From NCBI GenBank assembly GCA_016930855.1, contig JAFGFX010000193.1, forward strand, positions 1 to 37,706: 37,706 nucleotides of DNA, read 5' to 3'. Positions 23,801-32,674 of this stretch are shown piece by piece; the stretch's first letter is position 1, and every line of letters begins with the position of its first letter. A model generated the notes under the pieces. The model did not search any database. It was not told the origin of the DNA and worked only from the letters and a program-made list of their open reading frames with translations. Both the position numbers and the translations under genes were made by a program. Source of the DNA: Sedimentisphaerales bacterium. GTDB taxonomy: Bacteria > Planctomycetota > Phycisphaerae > Sedimentisphaerales > SM23-30.

Positions 23801-25519
23801 CTACCCACCGGCCGGACCGCTTCGGTCCGCGTCCAAGTCGGTATAGAGATCCAAGCCGCCGGCCAGGAGGTAGTGGACCGCGCGGATCAGGTCTTCAATT
23901 TGGGCGTCCAGGCCGGCGGCCAGCGCGGTCGGCTCGCCCGATTCGGCGGGGCAGTGGATACAGGGGACCGTGCCCCGTTGCCCGCACGCCGGACAGGGAA
24001 TCGTTCCCCAGCCCCGGCAGGTCGGACAGGTCTGCATGGGGATGTTGCGCCGCAGGGGCGCGGGCAGGGCGGGCAGGCCCGCGATGCGGATCTGTCCCCG
24101 GCCCTTGCATTCGGGACAACGCTGCCGGCCGGAGCCGCCGCAGAGTTCGCAATCGGCCTGGCGGGTGCCGCCGCAGGCGGTACAGATCGCCCGGGCGTTC
24201 TGCTGATCGCAGCGATCGAGCAGGGCCTCAAGGGGGCTGGCCAGAAAGACGCGGGACAGTGTCATAACCTGCGGGTCCACCGTGGCCTGGCGGAGCAGAC
24301 GGGCGGCGGCCAGATACCGCTGCTGCTGACAGGCCCGCAGTCCTCGGGCCAGGGCATCCAGATGCCGGCGGGACTGCTGGTGGTAGCGTTCTTGCAGTCG
24401 GGTGATCTGCCGGGCGGTCTGGATATCCAGGGGGTCCTCCCGCAGGGCCTGCCTTAGAAAGGCCAGCCGCGAGGCGTCCGTTAGAGGGGTGTTGGGGTCC
24501 ATCAGGGACCGGTCCCAGTTGACGGCTTGGCCGGCGGCGATCGGGGCGGCCGCGTCCGACCGGTTCAGCAGGAGGGTGTATTCCACGGCGGGCGTTTGAC
24601 CCCAATATTCGAAGTAATACAGCATGCTGTATTTCAGGTCCGGATCGTTCCGCAGACGCGACAGATAGAAATAGATCGGCTGCAGGTGGGCGGGATTCCG
24701 CTGGGGGGCCAGGTTGAAGGTGGGATCGAAGGGCACCCAGCCGTACTCGTCGAAATAGACCTCCGCCCAGGAATGCTTGGGGGTGTTGACCCAGCTGGTG
24801 GTCTGGCCGAACACCCAGCGGGCCGGCAGCCCCCGCGCCCGGCAGAGGGCCACGAACAGGGCCGTCAGTTCGTCGCAGTCGCCCCGGCCGTTCTGCGCCG
24901 CCCACTGGGCGCCGCGGGTCTCCTCGCTGAAGGTGTAGCGGACCTTCCGGGTGACCAGGCCGTGGATCTGCTTGACCAGGTCCACGGGCCGGTGGGCCCC
25001 CAAGTCGGCGGCCAGCTCCTGGATCTCGGGTGCGTCGACCTCGAGCAGCCGTTCCGCCTGTAGAAACACCCGCCGGTCGATCGGCTCCGGCGCCGCCGGC
25101 GGGCGGTTCATGGCGGTCAGCAGATCGTAGCGATAGATCTCGGCCCGGCCGGCGATCACCAGCAGGACGGGACTGCGGCCGGCGGGAAACTCGAAGGTGG
25201 CATAGTCATTCTCGCCCACCTGCCAGCGCCGCAGGGGCTTCTGGGAAAACCGCAGATCCGAGACGACCTGGCGCCGCTGGAGGGAGACCGGCAGCAAAAC
25301 GGTCAGGCGGGCCCGTTCGGTGCCCTCGGCCAGGGTGACGGTATAGTGGGCCTCGAAGACGAGCGTTTCGTCCGGCGCCGGCGGGGGCGCATCCCAGGCG
25401 GGCACGACCGGCTCGTCGGCACGTCCGAGCGGCGGGGGGGCGAATCCCAAACCGCCCCCCGCCGCGGCCAGCAGGGCCGGCAGAAACAGGCGCAGAAGAT
25501 ATATATATCGATGATTCAT
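23801..25519 (-). CDS. Exported transglutaminase-like protein with DnaJ-type cysteine-rich tail
   Basis: A 572-residue protein. The track's 1098-residue frame runs on into antisense of the next gene. I start at ATG 25519 (MNHRYIYLLRLFLPALLAAAGG), which gives a signal peptide and lies two bases after the preceding stop. Residues 180-270 are a transglutaminase core with the full papain-like triad: Cys215 in GRGDCDELTALF, His249 in TPKHSWAEVYF and Asp265 in VPFDPT. Residues 446-523 contain six CxxC pairs, several as CxxCxGxG (CELCGGSG, CPECKGRG, CPTCRGWG), like the DnaJ zinc-binding region. No J domain is present. It is the last gene of the VWA/TolQ/ExbD set, directly after the J-like gene. Peptide cleavage or cross-linking in the envelope is inferred. 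Confidence 0.85.
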   Translation of the reverse strand: MNHRYIYLLRLFLPALLAAAGGGLGFAPPPLGRADEPVVPAWDAPPPAPDETLVFEAHYTVTLAEGTERARLTVLLPVSLQRRQVVSDLRFSQKPLRRWQVGENDYATFEFPAGRSPVLLVIAGRAEIYRYDLLTAMNRPPAAPEPIDRRVFLQAERLLEVDAPEIQELAADLGAHRPVDLVKQIHGLVTRKVRYTFSEETRGAQWAAQNGRGDCDELTALFVALCRARGLPARWVFGQTTSWVNTPKHSWAEVYFDEYGWVPFDPTFNLAPQRNPAHLQPIYFYLSRLRNDPDLKYSMLYYFEYWGQTPAVEYTLLLNRSDAAAPIAAGQAVNWDRSLMDPNTPLTDASRLAFLRQALREDPLDIQTARQITRLQERYHQQSRRHLDALARGLRACQQQRYLAAARLLRQATVDPQVMTLSRVFLASPLEALLDRCDQQNARAICTACGGTRQADCELCGGSGRQRCPECKGRGQIRIAGLPALPAPLRRNIPMQTCPTCRGWGTIPCPACGQRGTVPCIHCPAESGEPTALAAGLDAQIEDLIRAVHYLLAGGLDLYTDLDADRSGPAGG

Positions 25520-25521
25520 GT

Positions 25522-28008
25522 CTATTTCCCCGGCGCTGCGGCAGGCGCCGTGGGCTGCGAGTCTGCCAGTATCTCCCAGAGGATCAGATTGTAGATGCCG
25601 CTTTCGCGCAGGGCCCTCATGCCGCCCGCTGCGGCGAGGGCCGCCTGGCGCTGCCGGCGGATCGCGCCGAGAAGTTTCTGGGGCGGCCGGCCGGAGGCGT
25701 TCTGTTCGATCAGGATCTCGACCAGCAGCCCGATCGCCTCCAGCTGGCCGTGCAGATCCCGCAGGGGACTCGACTCGGTCAGCCGATCGGTCTGATAGCG
25801 CAATTCCAGCATGTCCAGCCGCACGGCGAACGACCCGGCCTTCGGATGGGTGCGGGCCAGGCGAAGGCACTCGCCGACCAGCGTCTGCAGGTTGCGGCGG
25901 AGCTGGCCGCCGGGATCCTGATAGACCGGGATCTTGTCGCCCAGCAGGTGCGCCGGCGGTTCGCCGGGCCGGGTCTGCCAGTCCAGATCGTGCAGCGCCT
26001 CGGCCATCCGCGCCGCGAAGAAGGCGCCGGCCGCCAGGAGCTTGAGCTGGGTCGTTTCCGCCGGCCCCAGCGACTCGAGCGATCCGGCGGAGGGCCCGGT
26101 TCCCGGCTGCAGGACCGGCCGCGAAACCGATCCGGCCGCCGTCGAACCGGCGGCGCCGCTGAGATAGGGATACCGCTGGGTGTAAAATTCCCACCACCAC
26201 TCGATGGTCTTTTTGCGCTGGGTCGTGGTATGGATCAGCGGCAGAACGGCGGGCGTGTTGAGCAGGGACTGCTCGGGCTGACCGCTGATGGTCCCCAGGG
26301 CGGTGAGTATCGGCTGAACCGCCTTTCGATCCGGGGTCTTTTCCAGGATCTCCAACAGCCGCAAGGGTATATCCAAATAGGGCATCTCCGCGAGGGCCGA
26401 ACAGATCCGCTGCAGGGTCGCCGGGCTGAGCTCCTGGGCGTCGGCCAGGACCTCCAGCAGGATCGCGGCGGCCTCCGGGGTGGCCTCGATCCGCAATTCC
26501 TCGATGGCGCGATACTGCAGCGCCGGGGGCAATGTTGCCTGCAGCATGGTCCGCAGGGTTTTGAGCCATTCGGCATCGGTCGCGCCGGAGGCGGCGGGCA
26601 CCGACGACGGCTTGAACACGGGGGCATCGACATGCTGCAGGAGCATCTCCAGTCGCTGGCGGGGTCGGTTTTGGCGCAGGAGCGGACCGAGCAGCGATTC
26701 GCTCGGGGACTGTCCCCACGCCAGCTCCTCCACCCTGGCGCAGGTGGCCAGCAGCTCCATCGCCAGATCCGCCAGGGCCAGCGTGTCCGGCGGGTCCGGC
26801 TGGAACGTCTGGCGGACTTGGCGGACGCGGTCGGAGAGGATCAGCTCCGGTTCCGGTTCGACGGCGGCCGGCGCCGGCGAATCCGGTACGGCCGGCGGTA
26901 CGGCATCGGCCGCCTCCGGCGGCAACGCGGTCGAATCGCCTTTGCCGCCATCGTCGGCGGGTTGCTCGGCAGTTTCGCCGGCCGGCGGGCGGACGCGGTT
27001 CGGAATCGGCTCCCGCAGGTTGTACGCCAGGAACCAGACGAACACCACCAGCGCCGCCGCGGGAATCAGACCCTGCATCAGCCGTTGCAGGATCCACCGC
27101 CGCGTTCGGCTAGGCCCAATGGATGGTTCGCTCGACCGATCCGGTTCGGCAATCTCGCCCGCCGCGATCGATCCCGGTCCCTCCGTCACCGACAAGGGAT
27201 CAGGCACGGCAGCGGTCGCCGGCGGTGCAACGGTATAGGTATAGGATGGCGCCGACTCGCTAGTCGGCCGGCCGGGCTTCGCCTGGCCGGATTCGATCGA
27301 GGGGAACAAGGGATCCTCGTCCACCAGGAAACCATCCGGGATGGCGGCCGACACCTGTCGGGCGATGATCCGGCAGGCCTGGTCAGGGGCAATCCCCAGA
27401 TGCTCGGCCAGCGTGCCCAGGCGGACCTCATCATCCGGAAGCAGCCGTCCCTGGCGAACGGCCAACTCCACGGCCTTGCGGAAGAATTCCGTCTCCCGCT
27501 GGTTGGGGACAAAACCCCTGGCCGAGGGCCGCGGGATGCCCTCGAACAAGACGCGGATATCGCCGGCGGAAAATCCCATCTGCTGGAGTTGTCCGGCCAG
27601 GACGGGCCGCTTGTCGTCTTCCAGGGACCCGTCCGGATTCAGGGCGGCCGTGACCAGCTCCTGGGCCCGCCTCAGGACGCGGGCGCGCTCGGCCTTGAGC
27701 CAGCCGGCCTCGCCCCGGCTGGCCTGCCGGCGGAGCTGCTCGTTATAGCGCCGGCGGGCGTCCGGATCGCGCAGCACCGCGGCGGCCGGTTCCAGACGCT
27801 CGGACTCGAACCTGAGCACCAGCGGAATGAAATGGGGGCCGGGGATGCCCTGGCGCAGGCGCTTCTTGCGCTCGAGAAGGGCCTGGTCCACGACCTCGGG
27901 CGCGCAGCCGTCCGGGTCCAGCCCGAGCAGATGGTAATGGGTCGGGTCATCGATCTGCTCGGGAAGATCGAGAAGCCGGTAAAATATTGTCCACGGCAAC
28001 GGTTCCAT
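25522..28008 (-). CDS. Membrane protein with degenerate J-like N-terminal domain (planctomycete type)
   Basis: An 828-residue protein with no recognisable enzyme motif. Residues 22-95 look like the J-like module seen at the front of planctomycete proteins: HYHLLGLDPDG, a helix KKRLRQGI, then LRDPDARRRYNEQL. The HPD tripeptide needed to stimulate Hsp70 is missing. A helical region to about residue 250 and a low-complexity stretch follow. A single transmembrane helix lies at about 311-330 (LIPAAALVVFVWFLAYNL), and then comes a Pro/Ala-rich linker. The rest (about 395-820) is helical and repeat-like (HEAT-like by appearance), including a WWWEFYTQRYPYL patch. The J-like part would be cytoplasmic and the helical part periplasmic. 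It is tightly linked to the transglutaminase gene. Confidence 0.72.
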   Translation of the reverse strand: MEPLPWTIFYRLLDLPEQIDDPTHYHLLGLDPDGCAPEVVDQALLERKKRLRQGIPGPHFIPLVLRFESERLEPAAAVLRDPDARRRYNEQLRRQASRGEAGWLKAERARVLRRAQELVTAALNPDGSLEDDKRPVLAGQLQQMGFSAGDIRVLFEGIPRPSARGFVPNQRETEFFRKAVELAVRQGRLLPDDEVRLGTLAEHLGIAPDQACRIIARQVSAAIPDGFLVDEDPLFPSIESGQAKPGRPTSESAPSYTYTVAPPATAAVPDPLSVTEGPGSIAAGEIAEPDRSSEPSIGPSRTRRWILQRLMQGLIPAAALVVFVWFLAYNLREPIPNRVRPPAGETAEQPADDGGKGDSTALPPEAADAVPPAVPDSPAPAAVEPEPELILSDRVRQVRQTFQPDPPDTLALADLAMELLATCARVEELAWGQSPSESLLGPLLRQNRPRQRLEMLLQHVDAPVFKPSSVPAASGATDAEWLKTLRTMLQATLPPALQYRAIEELRIEATPEAAAILLEVLADAQELSPATLQRICSALAEMPYLDIPLRLLEILEKTPDRKAVQPILTALGTISGQPEQSLLNTPAVLPLIHTTTQRKKTIEWWWEFYTQRYPYLSGAAGSTAAGSVSRPVLQPGTGPSAGSLESLGPAETTQLKLLAAGAFFAARMAEALHDLDWQTRPGEPPAHLLGDKIPVYQDPGGQLRRNLQTLVGECLRLARTHPKAGSFAVRLDMLELRYQTDRLTESSPLRDLHGQLEAIGLLVEILIEQNASGRPPQKLLGAIRRQRQAALAAAGGMRALRESGIYNLILWEILADSQPTAPAAAPGK

Positions 28009-28064
28009 AGTCTCTCTATCGAGGATTATCTCAAGTAAAGTTTGCAGGAACGGCTCGGCGAATC

Positions 28065-28096
28065 CGGCGAGGTGGCAAAGCCACCTTTGATCGCCG
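28065..28096. repeat. Two-tier hairpin CGGCGA-GGTGGC-AAA-GCCACC-TTTGA-TCGCCG
   Basis: An inner perfect 6-bp stem (GGTGGC/GCCACC, loop AAA) is stacked on an outer 6-bp stem (CGGCGA/TCGCCG) with a 5-base bulge on one side. It lies 57 bases before the J-like gene start. The design suggests a folded RNA leader rather than a protein site. Confidence 0.5.
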
Positions 28097-28111
28097 CGGG
28101 CTCAATGGGCA

Positions 28112-28133
28112 AAACGACGGCTCATACTGAGCC
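28112..28133 (-). terminator. Weak intrinsic terminator candidate after the helical-repeat gene
   Basis: GGCTCA/TGAGCC (28119-28133) forms a perfect 6-bp stem with a 3-base loop. On the minus strand it is followed by GTCGTTTTG, so a short T-run starts a few bases after the stem. It would reduce read-through from the helical-repeat gene into the J-like gene. Confidence 0.4.
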
Positions 28134-28264
28134 TGCCTGGACAGCAAGGGCGGCGAAAACAAAACCACCGGCATAAGTCAAAATAGTCCACCGCCCACTG
28201 AGCACATACGCCTTATCGCCACAATGTTTCCATCAACGTTAGCCAACAAGAACCTCTACGTATC

Positions 28265-30898
28265 TTATTTATGTGACGTCGCGATTGGGGAGTTCTCCTC
28301 CAACCGGTCGAACAGCTCGGACCATTTCGCCGACTCGACGGGGTCGTGACGCAGACGAAACAGGGCCAGCAGCCGGCCGGCCTGATCGGTCTGCCCGGCC
28401 AGCCGGCAGCAGACGATCCACCGGTAATGGGCCTCGTACCAGCCGTCGCTGCGGGCCTCGAGGCCGTAGGCCAGCGTGCGCCACTGCTGGGCGGCGGCGT
28501 CGTACTGCTGCAACTGCTCATAGGTCTGCGCCAGGGATCGCACCACATCGCTGTTTGACCGGATTCCGTGGTCGGCCAGGATGCGGCGGTATTGATCGAC
28601 CGCCTCCAGTCGGCGCCGGCAGCGGAGCAGGTTCCGGGCCAGCCGGCGGCGCAGGATCGGTTCCTGCGACGCCCAGGGCGAATCGGGAGATTCGGACGCC
28701 TCGCGCAGGAACTGCTCATAGAGACGGACCAGCCGGATCCCGACCGCCTGCTCGGTCGCCGGCGAAACGGTCGGTCGATCCACCAGGAGCTCCAGCCGGT
28801 TGGCGGCCCGCACCAGGGCGGCCGCCGAAGAAGCGTCCGGCGACGGACGGGTCAAAAACACCTCCAGCCAGAGCGCCGCGGTCGGCAGATCGGCCTGGAC
28901 GACACAGGCCTCCAGCCGCAGCGCCGAGCGGCGCTGCCAGGAATCGTCGCCGTTGGCGGCGGCCCGGCCGGCCAGACGGTTGAGCAATACCTGCGGATCC
29001 CGCGTCGGCAGCAGGCCCGCGGTTTGTTCGATCCCGTCGAGCAGGCCCAGGGCGGCATTGGGATCGGGCGGCGAAACCTCCAGCAGCTCCCGGGCCACCG
29101 CCAGGCAGAGTTCGACCATCGACGTTGAGAGGGATTCGGCGTCCGCCGACGTTGACAGGGAGGTTTCGTCCGCGCCGCCGCCGGCCGTCGCCAGCGGCAG
29201 GAAGGTCTCGATGGCGCCCACCGCCCGCCGCAGGGGCTCCTGATCGACGCCGTCGGCCGGCCGGTCGGCCGCGGCGGCAAGTTTTCGCTGCTCGAACTGC
29301 CGGAAGGCCGCCAGGGCGCGGCCGTACAGGGCCGATCGATGGAATGCACCGCCGGGGGCGATCGATTCGAGCTGCCGCTCAGCGGCGGCGTATTGCTGGT
29401 CGGCCAGCAGGAACCAGCCGCGCGACCAGCGGCGCTCGTCCGGGGGCACGGTATCAGGCTGTCTGATATCCAGTAGATCCAAAAATAGCTTCACGTCCGC
29501 CGCCGCCACTCGCCGGTCGCCCTGCCAGTCCCGGCGGGCGGCGCCAAGCGCCTGCGGGTACATCCCGGCGGCGCGGGGATCGGATTCGTGCAGGGCGACG
29601 AAATCCCAGGCCGCCTGGAAGGCCTGGCTCCAGGCCTGCTGGTTCCAGCAGGCGGCGGCCCGCAGGTAGCGCAGATCCGCCGCCAGTTGCATCGCGGGGA
29701 CCTGCCCCAGGGTCAGCAGGCCGCTTTGGGCCTCGGCGGCGGCCCGGGCGTAGTCCTGCTTGTGAAAGTACCGGCGGGCCAGGATCATGCAGGCGGCCGG
29801 CGATTCCACGGCAAACGGCTCGATCAGGTCCGCCAGGCGGCCATGCCACGGCTGGCCGTAGGGATAGACGATGACGGCCACCCGCTCGATCCGCTGCCGC
29901 AGGGGGCCGGCGATGCTCCGGGCGGCCGGGTCCTCCAGCAGGGCCTTGAGGCTCTGGGCCCAGGACAGGGCCAGTTCCAGCTCCTGCGGGTCGTAGCTGG
30001 TCCGCTGGGTGTCGTGAAAATACTGCTCGGCGGCCCGCACGGCGTACCAAGGGGAGGGAACCGCCCCGGCGGCCGTCAGGCGCAGCCAGGTGATCTTCTT
30101 ATAGATCCGCTCGGGGGTGTTGGAAGCGTGGATGGTATCCAGATCCAGCCGCTCCAGGACCCGGTAATAGCGCTGCAACTGGTAGTAACAGAGGGCCTCG
30201 CCCAGGAAGCACTCGGCCACCACCGGATGGGCCCGATAGCCGGCATGGGTAAACTGGCCGAAGAGCCCCAGGGCCTCGGCGAGCAGCGTCTGCCGCTCCG
30301 CCGGCGCGGGCGTCACCAGCGCCAGGCTGTAGGCGGCCCAGGCCCGGTTGAAGGCGATCCGGGACAGATACCCGCCGACCTGGCGCCACCAGGCGTTCTT
30401 CTCCACGTCGGCGGCCAGCTTGCGTTCCAGCCGGTCGGCTTCGGCGGCCGCCTGTTCTTCCAGATTTTTATGGTCCAGAATGGTCTGCCGCAGCAGCTGC
30501 TGCGCCTGCTGGCGCAGCGGGTCCTGCTGCGGGTCCTTCTCCCAGGCCGCCGCCAGGATCCGGCCGTAGGTCAGATCGAGATGGGCCCGGAGAAAATCGC
30601 GCGTCAACGGCTTGACGCCCCCCGCCTCGGATTCGAGCTGCCGGCGGGCCCGGCCGAGCAGGTCCTCGGCGTCAGCCAGACTGGCAGAGGCCAGGGCCTC
30701 GGCGGCAAGCTGATCGATGCGGGCCTCCGGCGAATCGGCCTTCTCGTCCTCGGCGGCGGCCAATCCCGCCAGTTGCCCTGTCAGGATCAATCCCCAGAAG
30801 AGCAGCCAGCCCGTTCGGACCATCCGCCAACCCGCCTGAGGCGTCGCCGGTACGGCGGCGGCCGCTCGCAAACCATATGGCGGGCCGGTCCGAATCAC
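28265..30898 (-). CDS. Large exported TPR-like helical repeat protein
   Basis: About 877 residues. The track start at 31141 lies inside the exbD gene in another frame. I use GTG 30898, one base after the exbD stop, with GAGGAG just upstream. ATG 30823 (MVRTGWLLFWGLILTGQLAGLAAAED) is the alternative and would give a cleaner signal peptide; both contain it. The mature part is almost wholly helical, with TPR-like pairs, for example FLGEALCYYQLQRYYRVLERL, RYFHKQDYARAAAEAQSGLL and SLAQTYEQLQQYDAAAQQW. No catalytic motif is visible. Co-location with TolQ/ExbD suggests a periplasmic scaffold for the complex. Function is otherwise unknown. Confidence 0.78.
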   Translation of the reverse strand: MIRTGPPYGLRAAAAVPATPQAGWRMVRTGWLLFWGLILTGQLAGLAAAEDEKADSPEARIDQLAAEALASASLADAEDLLGRARRQLESEAGGVKPLTRDFLRAHLDLTYGRILAAAWEKDPQQDPLRQQAQQLLRQTILDHKNLEEQAAAEADRLERKLAADVEKNAWWRQVGGYLSRIAFNRAWAAYSLALVTPAPAERQTLLAEALGLFGQFTHAGYRAHPVVAECFLGEALCYYQLQRYYRVLERLDLDTIHASNTPERIYKKITWLRLTAAGAVPSPWYAVRAAEQYFHDTQRTSYDPQELELALSWAQSLKALLEDPAARSIAGPLRQRIERVAVIVYPYGQPWHGRLADLIEPFAVESPAACMILARRYFHKQDYARAAAEAQSGLLTLGQVPAMQLAADLRYLRAAACWNQQAWSQAFQAAWDFVALHESDPRAAGMYPQALGAARRDWQGDRRVAAADVKLFLDLLDIRQPDTVPPDERRWSRGWFLLADQQYAAAERQLESIAPGGAFHRSALYGRALAAFRQFEQRKLAAAADRPADGVDQEPLRRAVGAIETFLPLATAGGGADETSLSTSADAESLSTSMVELCLAVARELLEVSPPDPNAALGLLDGIEQTAGLLPTRDPQVLLNRLAGRAAANGDDSWQRRSALRLEACVVQADLPTAALWLEVFLTRPSPDASSAAALVRAANRLELLVDRPTVSPATEQAVGIRLVRLYEQFLREASESPDSPWASQEPILRRRLARNLLRCRRRLEAVDQYRRILADHGIRSNSDVVRSLAQTYEQLQQYDAAAQQWRTLAYGLEARSDGWYEAHYRWIVCCRLAGQTDQAGRLLALFRLRHDPVESAKWSELFDRLEENSPIATSHK

Positions 30899-30899
30899 C

Positions 30900-31322
30900 T
30901 CAGTCTCCTCGGGCGGCAAAGGCCACCCGGCTGAATCCCACTTCGTAACAAAGATCCATGGCCCGCACAATCGCGGCGAAGGGGATCCGGTCCTGGCCGG
31001 CCAGGACCACCGGGATGTCGGCGATGGCCCGGCGCAGGCGGAGCTCCTCGGCCAGCGCGTCGAAATCCGCACAGGCCCGGCGGTCGCAGACGATGTGCAC
31101 CGTCTCTGCGTCGCCGGCCAGACGGATCCAGATCGGCTCATAGTCCTGCGGCTCGCGCACCGCGCCGCCGACCTGGGGCAATTGGGCCGACAGGCCGCTC
31201 TCGGTCGGCTGGAAGGACGTCGTACACATAAAAAATATCAACAGCAGGAATACTACGTCGATCATGGCGCCCATGTTCAGGCCCGGCCGGGTGAGCGTAT
31301 GGATATGTCGCATCAGGCGCAT
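30900..31322 (-). CDS. exbD: ExbD/TolR family protein (second copy)
   Basis: A 140-residue ExbD/TolR-type stator protein. A short basic cytoplasmic end leads into one membrane helix, GAMIDVVFLLLIFFMCTT, with the essential proton-carrying Asp22 in the IDVVFLLLIFFM signature. The periplasmic domain of about 100 residues ends in IPFAAIVRAMDLCYEVGFSRVAFAA, the usual C-terminal ExbD pattern. GGAG lies upstream of ATG 31322. It follows the first exbD by 21 bases and is one base from the helical-repeat gene. Two different ExbD subunits beside one ExbB is a common arrangement in non-proteobacteria and may form a mixed dimer inside the ExbB pentamer. Confidence 0.93.
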   Translation of the reverse strand: MRLMRHIHTLTRPGLNMGAMIDVVFLLLIFFMCTTSFQPTESGLSAQLPQVGGAVREPQDYEPIWIRLAGDAETVHIVCDRRACADFDALAEELRLRRAIADIPVVLAGQDRIPFAAIVRAMDLCYEVGFSRVAFAARGD

Positions 31323-31343
31323 GGCGTCACTCCGCGGGACATT

Positions 31344-31775
31344 CTAGAGATCCTCGCTGTCGGCGTCGAGGACGGCGACCCGCACGTGCTGGATCGACTG
31401 GGCGGCGCAGAGTTGCAGCAATTCCCGCACCTGGCGCCAGGGCGTCGCCCGGTCCGCCCGAATCAGCACCGAGATCTCCCCGGCCGGGATCCGGCGGGTC
31501 TTGCGCTGCAGGAGCCAGGTCAATTGCTGGTGGTCGTAGGGCTGGCCCGCGATCATCAGCCGCCCGTCGGCAAACACGTTCAGGATCACCTGCCGGTCCA
31601 GCGGTTGGCCCGGGCGGTCCCCCTGGGTGGCCTGCGGCAGTTCCAGGGCCTCGATCTCCATCTGGGTAAACTGGGAGACCACCATGAAAAAGATGATCAG
31701 CAAAAAGACGACATCGATCAGGGGCGCGATATTGATATCAATGCCGTAGAGATGAGGTCGTTTTCGCAAACGCAT
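31344..31775 (-). CDS. exbD: ExbD/TolR family protein (first copy)
   Basis: A 143-residue ExbD/TolR protein. I use ATG 31775 (MRLRKRPHLYGIDINIAPLIDVV), which has GGGAG at proper distance, rather than the upstream codon in the track. IDINIAPLIDVVFLLIIFFMVVSQF is the standard ExbD start, with functional Asp21. The periplasmic part has ISVLIRADRATPWRQVRELLQLCA, matching the ExbD C-terminal fold. It differs clearly from the second copy, so the two are old paralogues rather than a recent duplication. It lies 45 bases after the ExbB gene. Confidence 0.94.
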   Translation of the reverse strand: MRLRKRPHLYGIDINIAPLIDVVFLLIIFFMVVSQFTQMEIEALELPQATQGDRPGQPLDRQVILNVFADGRLMIAGQPYDHQQLTWLLQRKTRRIPAGEISVLIRADRATPWRQVRELLQLCAAQSIQHVRVAVLDADSEDL

Positions 31776-31820
31776 GGCCGATGTCTCCCAACTGGCGGGG
31801 CAGGGCACTTCCTGTTCGTA

Positions 31821-32579
31821 TCAGGCCGTCTGCTCCCGGCGGAAGCGCCCCATGAGTTTTTCCACGACCGATTCGGCCTCGGAGACGTAACTCTCGATCC
31901 GGCTGCGGAACACGGCCACGCAAAACATGGTGGGAATGGCGACGACCAGGCCCAGGCAGGTGGTCACCAGGGCCTCGGAGATGCCGCCGGCCAATTCGGA
32001 CGGCCTCGCCGCGCCCTCCGTTTCAGCGATCTTGTTGAACGCGCGGATCATGCCCGTGACCGTCCCCAGCAAGCCCATCATCGGGGCGCTGGAGGCGATA
32101 AAGGCCAGGTATTCCAGCTTGCGGTTCAAACGGGAGATCTCCCGCTCGCTGGTCTCCTGCATGGTATTCTGCATGTCGAAGAAACCAAACATCGAGCCCA
32201 TCTGGTTGAGGCCGGCGCCGACGACCTGGGCCAGGTAGGAGCCATCCCGGCCGCAGCGCTGTTTGGCCTGCTCGTACTGGCGATTGTGGACCAGCTCTTC
32301 CAGGTCCGCGATCAACTGGGCAGGCAGCAGGCGCTCGCGGCGGATGGTGAGAAAATGCTCGATGACAAAGGCCAGGGCGACCAGCGACATCAACAGGATC
32401 AGGTAGCCGATGACCCCCCCCGCGGCGATGGTGCTCCACAAACTGATTCGCTGTTCGGCGGCCAGCAGGGCCGCCGGGGTCGCCGAGGCCGATTCCGGAG
32501 CCAGCCAGGCAAGCGCGGCCAGGGCCGCCGCGCTGCCAAACACGCGTCTTGTGCGGATACGACAGAAGCACTGTGACAT
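31821..32579 (-). CDS. exbB: MotA/TolQ/ExbB proton channel family protein
   Basis: A 252-residue TolQ/ExbB protein, the pentameric part of a proton-driven motor. A hydrophobic N-terminal stretch (about 13-33, ending in an ESASA-like cleavage site) precedes the three family helices: about 52-77 (GVIGYLILLMSLVALAFVIE), 138-162 (SSAPMMGLLGTVTGMIRAF, the family signature) and 180-205 (ISEALVTTCLGLVVAIPTMF). The cytoplasmic loop between helices 1 and 2 has the usual length. The extra N-terminal signal or helix is common in Planctomycetota and Bacteroidota ExbB. A run of eight G in the coding strand encodes AGGV near residue 54. The gene is followed by two exbD genes. Confidence 0.94.
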   Translation of the reverse strand: MSQCFCRIRTRRVFGSAAALAALAWLAPESASATPAALLAAEQRISLWSTIAAGGVIGYLILLMSLVALAFVIEHFLTIRRERLLPAQLIADLEELVHNRQYEQAKQRCGRDGSYLAQVVGAGLNQMGSMFGFFDMQNTMQETSEREISRLNRKLEYLAFIASSAPMMGLLGTVTGMIRAFNKIAETEGAARPSELAGGISEALVTTCLGLVVAIPTMFCVAVFRSRIESYVSEAESVVEKLMGRFRREQTA

Positions 32580-32674
32580 GAGAGGACCCTTTGCAAAGGT
32601 ATCGGGGCTGCCGGATGGCTCCCCAGGTTGGGGCAGGCGGCGTCAACGTCATCGAACGCTGCTGCTATAATACA

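Larger units (their letters stand above)
28009..28264. other. Structured gap between helical-repeat and J-like genes
   Basis: This 256-base gap is the largest inside the VWA/TolQ set. It contains two consecutive strong inverted repeats, listed separately. No ORF is supported. It probably separates two transcription units or carries a leader for the J-like gene. Confidence 0.5.

Noticed and set aside
25520-27097. N-terminal extension that makes the transglutaminase frame 1098 residues long
   Set aside because: The extension overlaps the J-like gene out of frame, is Arg/Gly/Pro/Ala-rich, and a good start with signal peptide exists at 25519.
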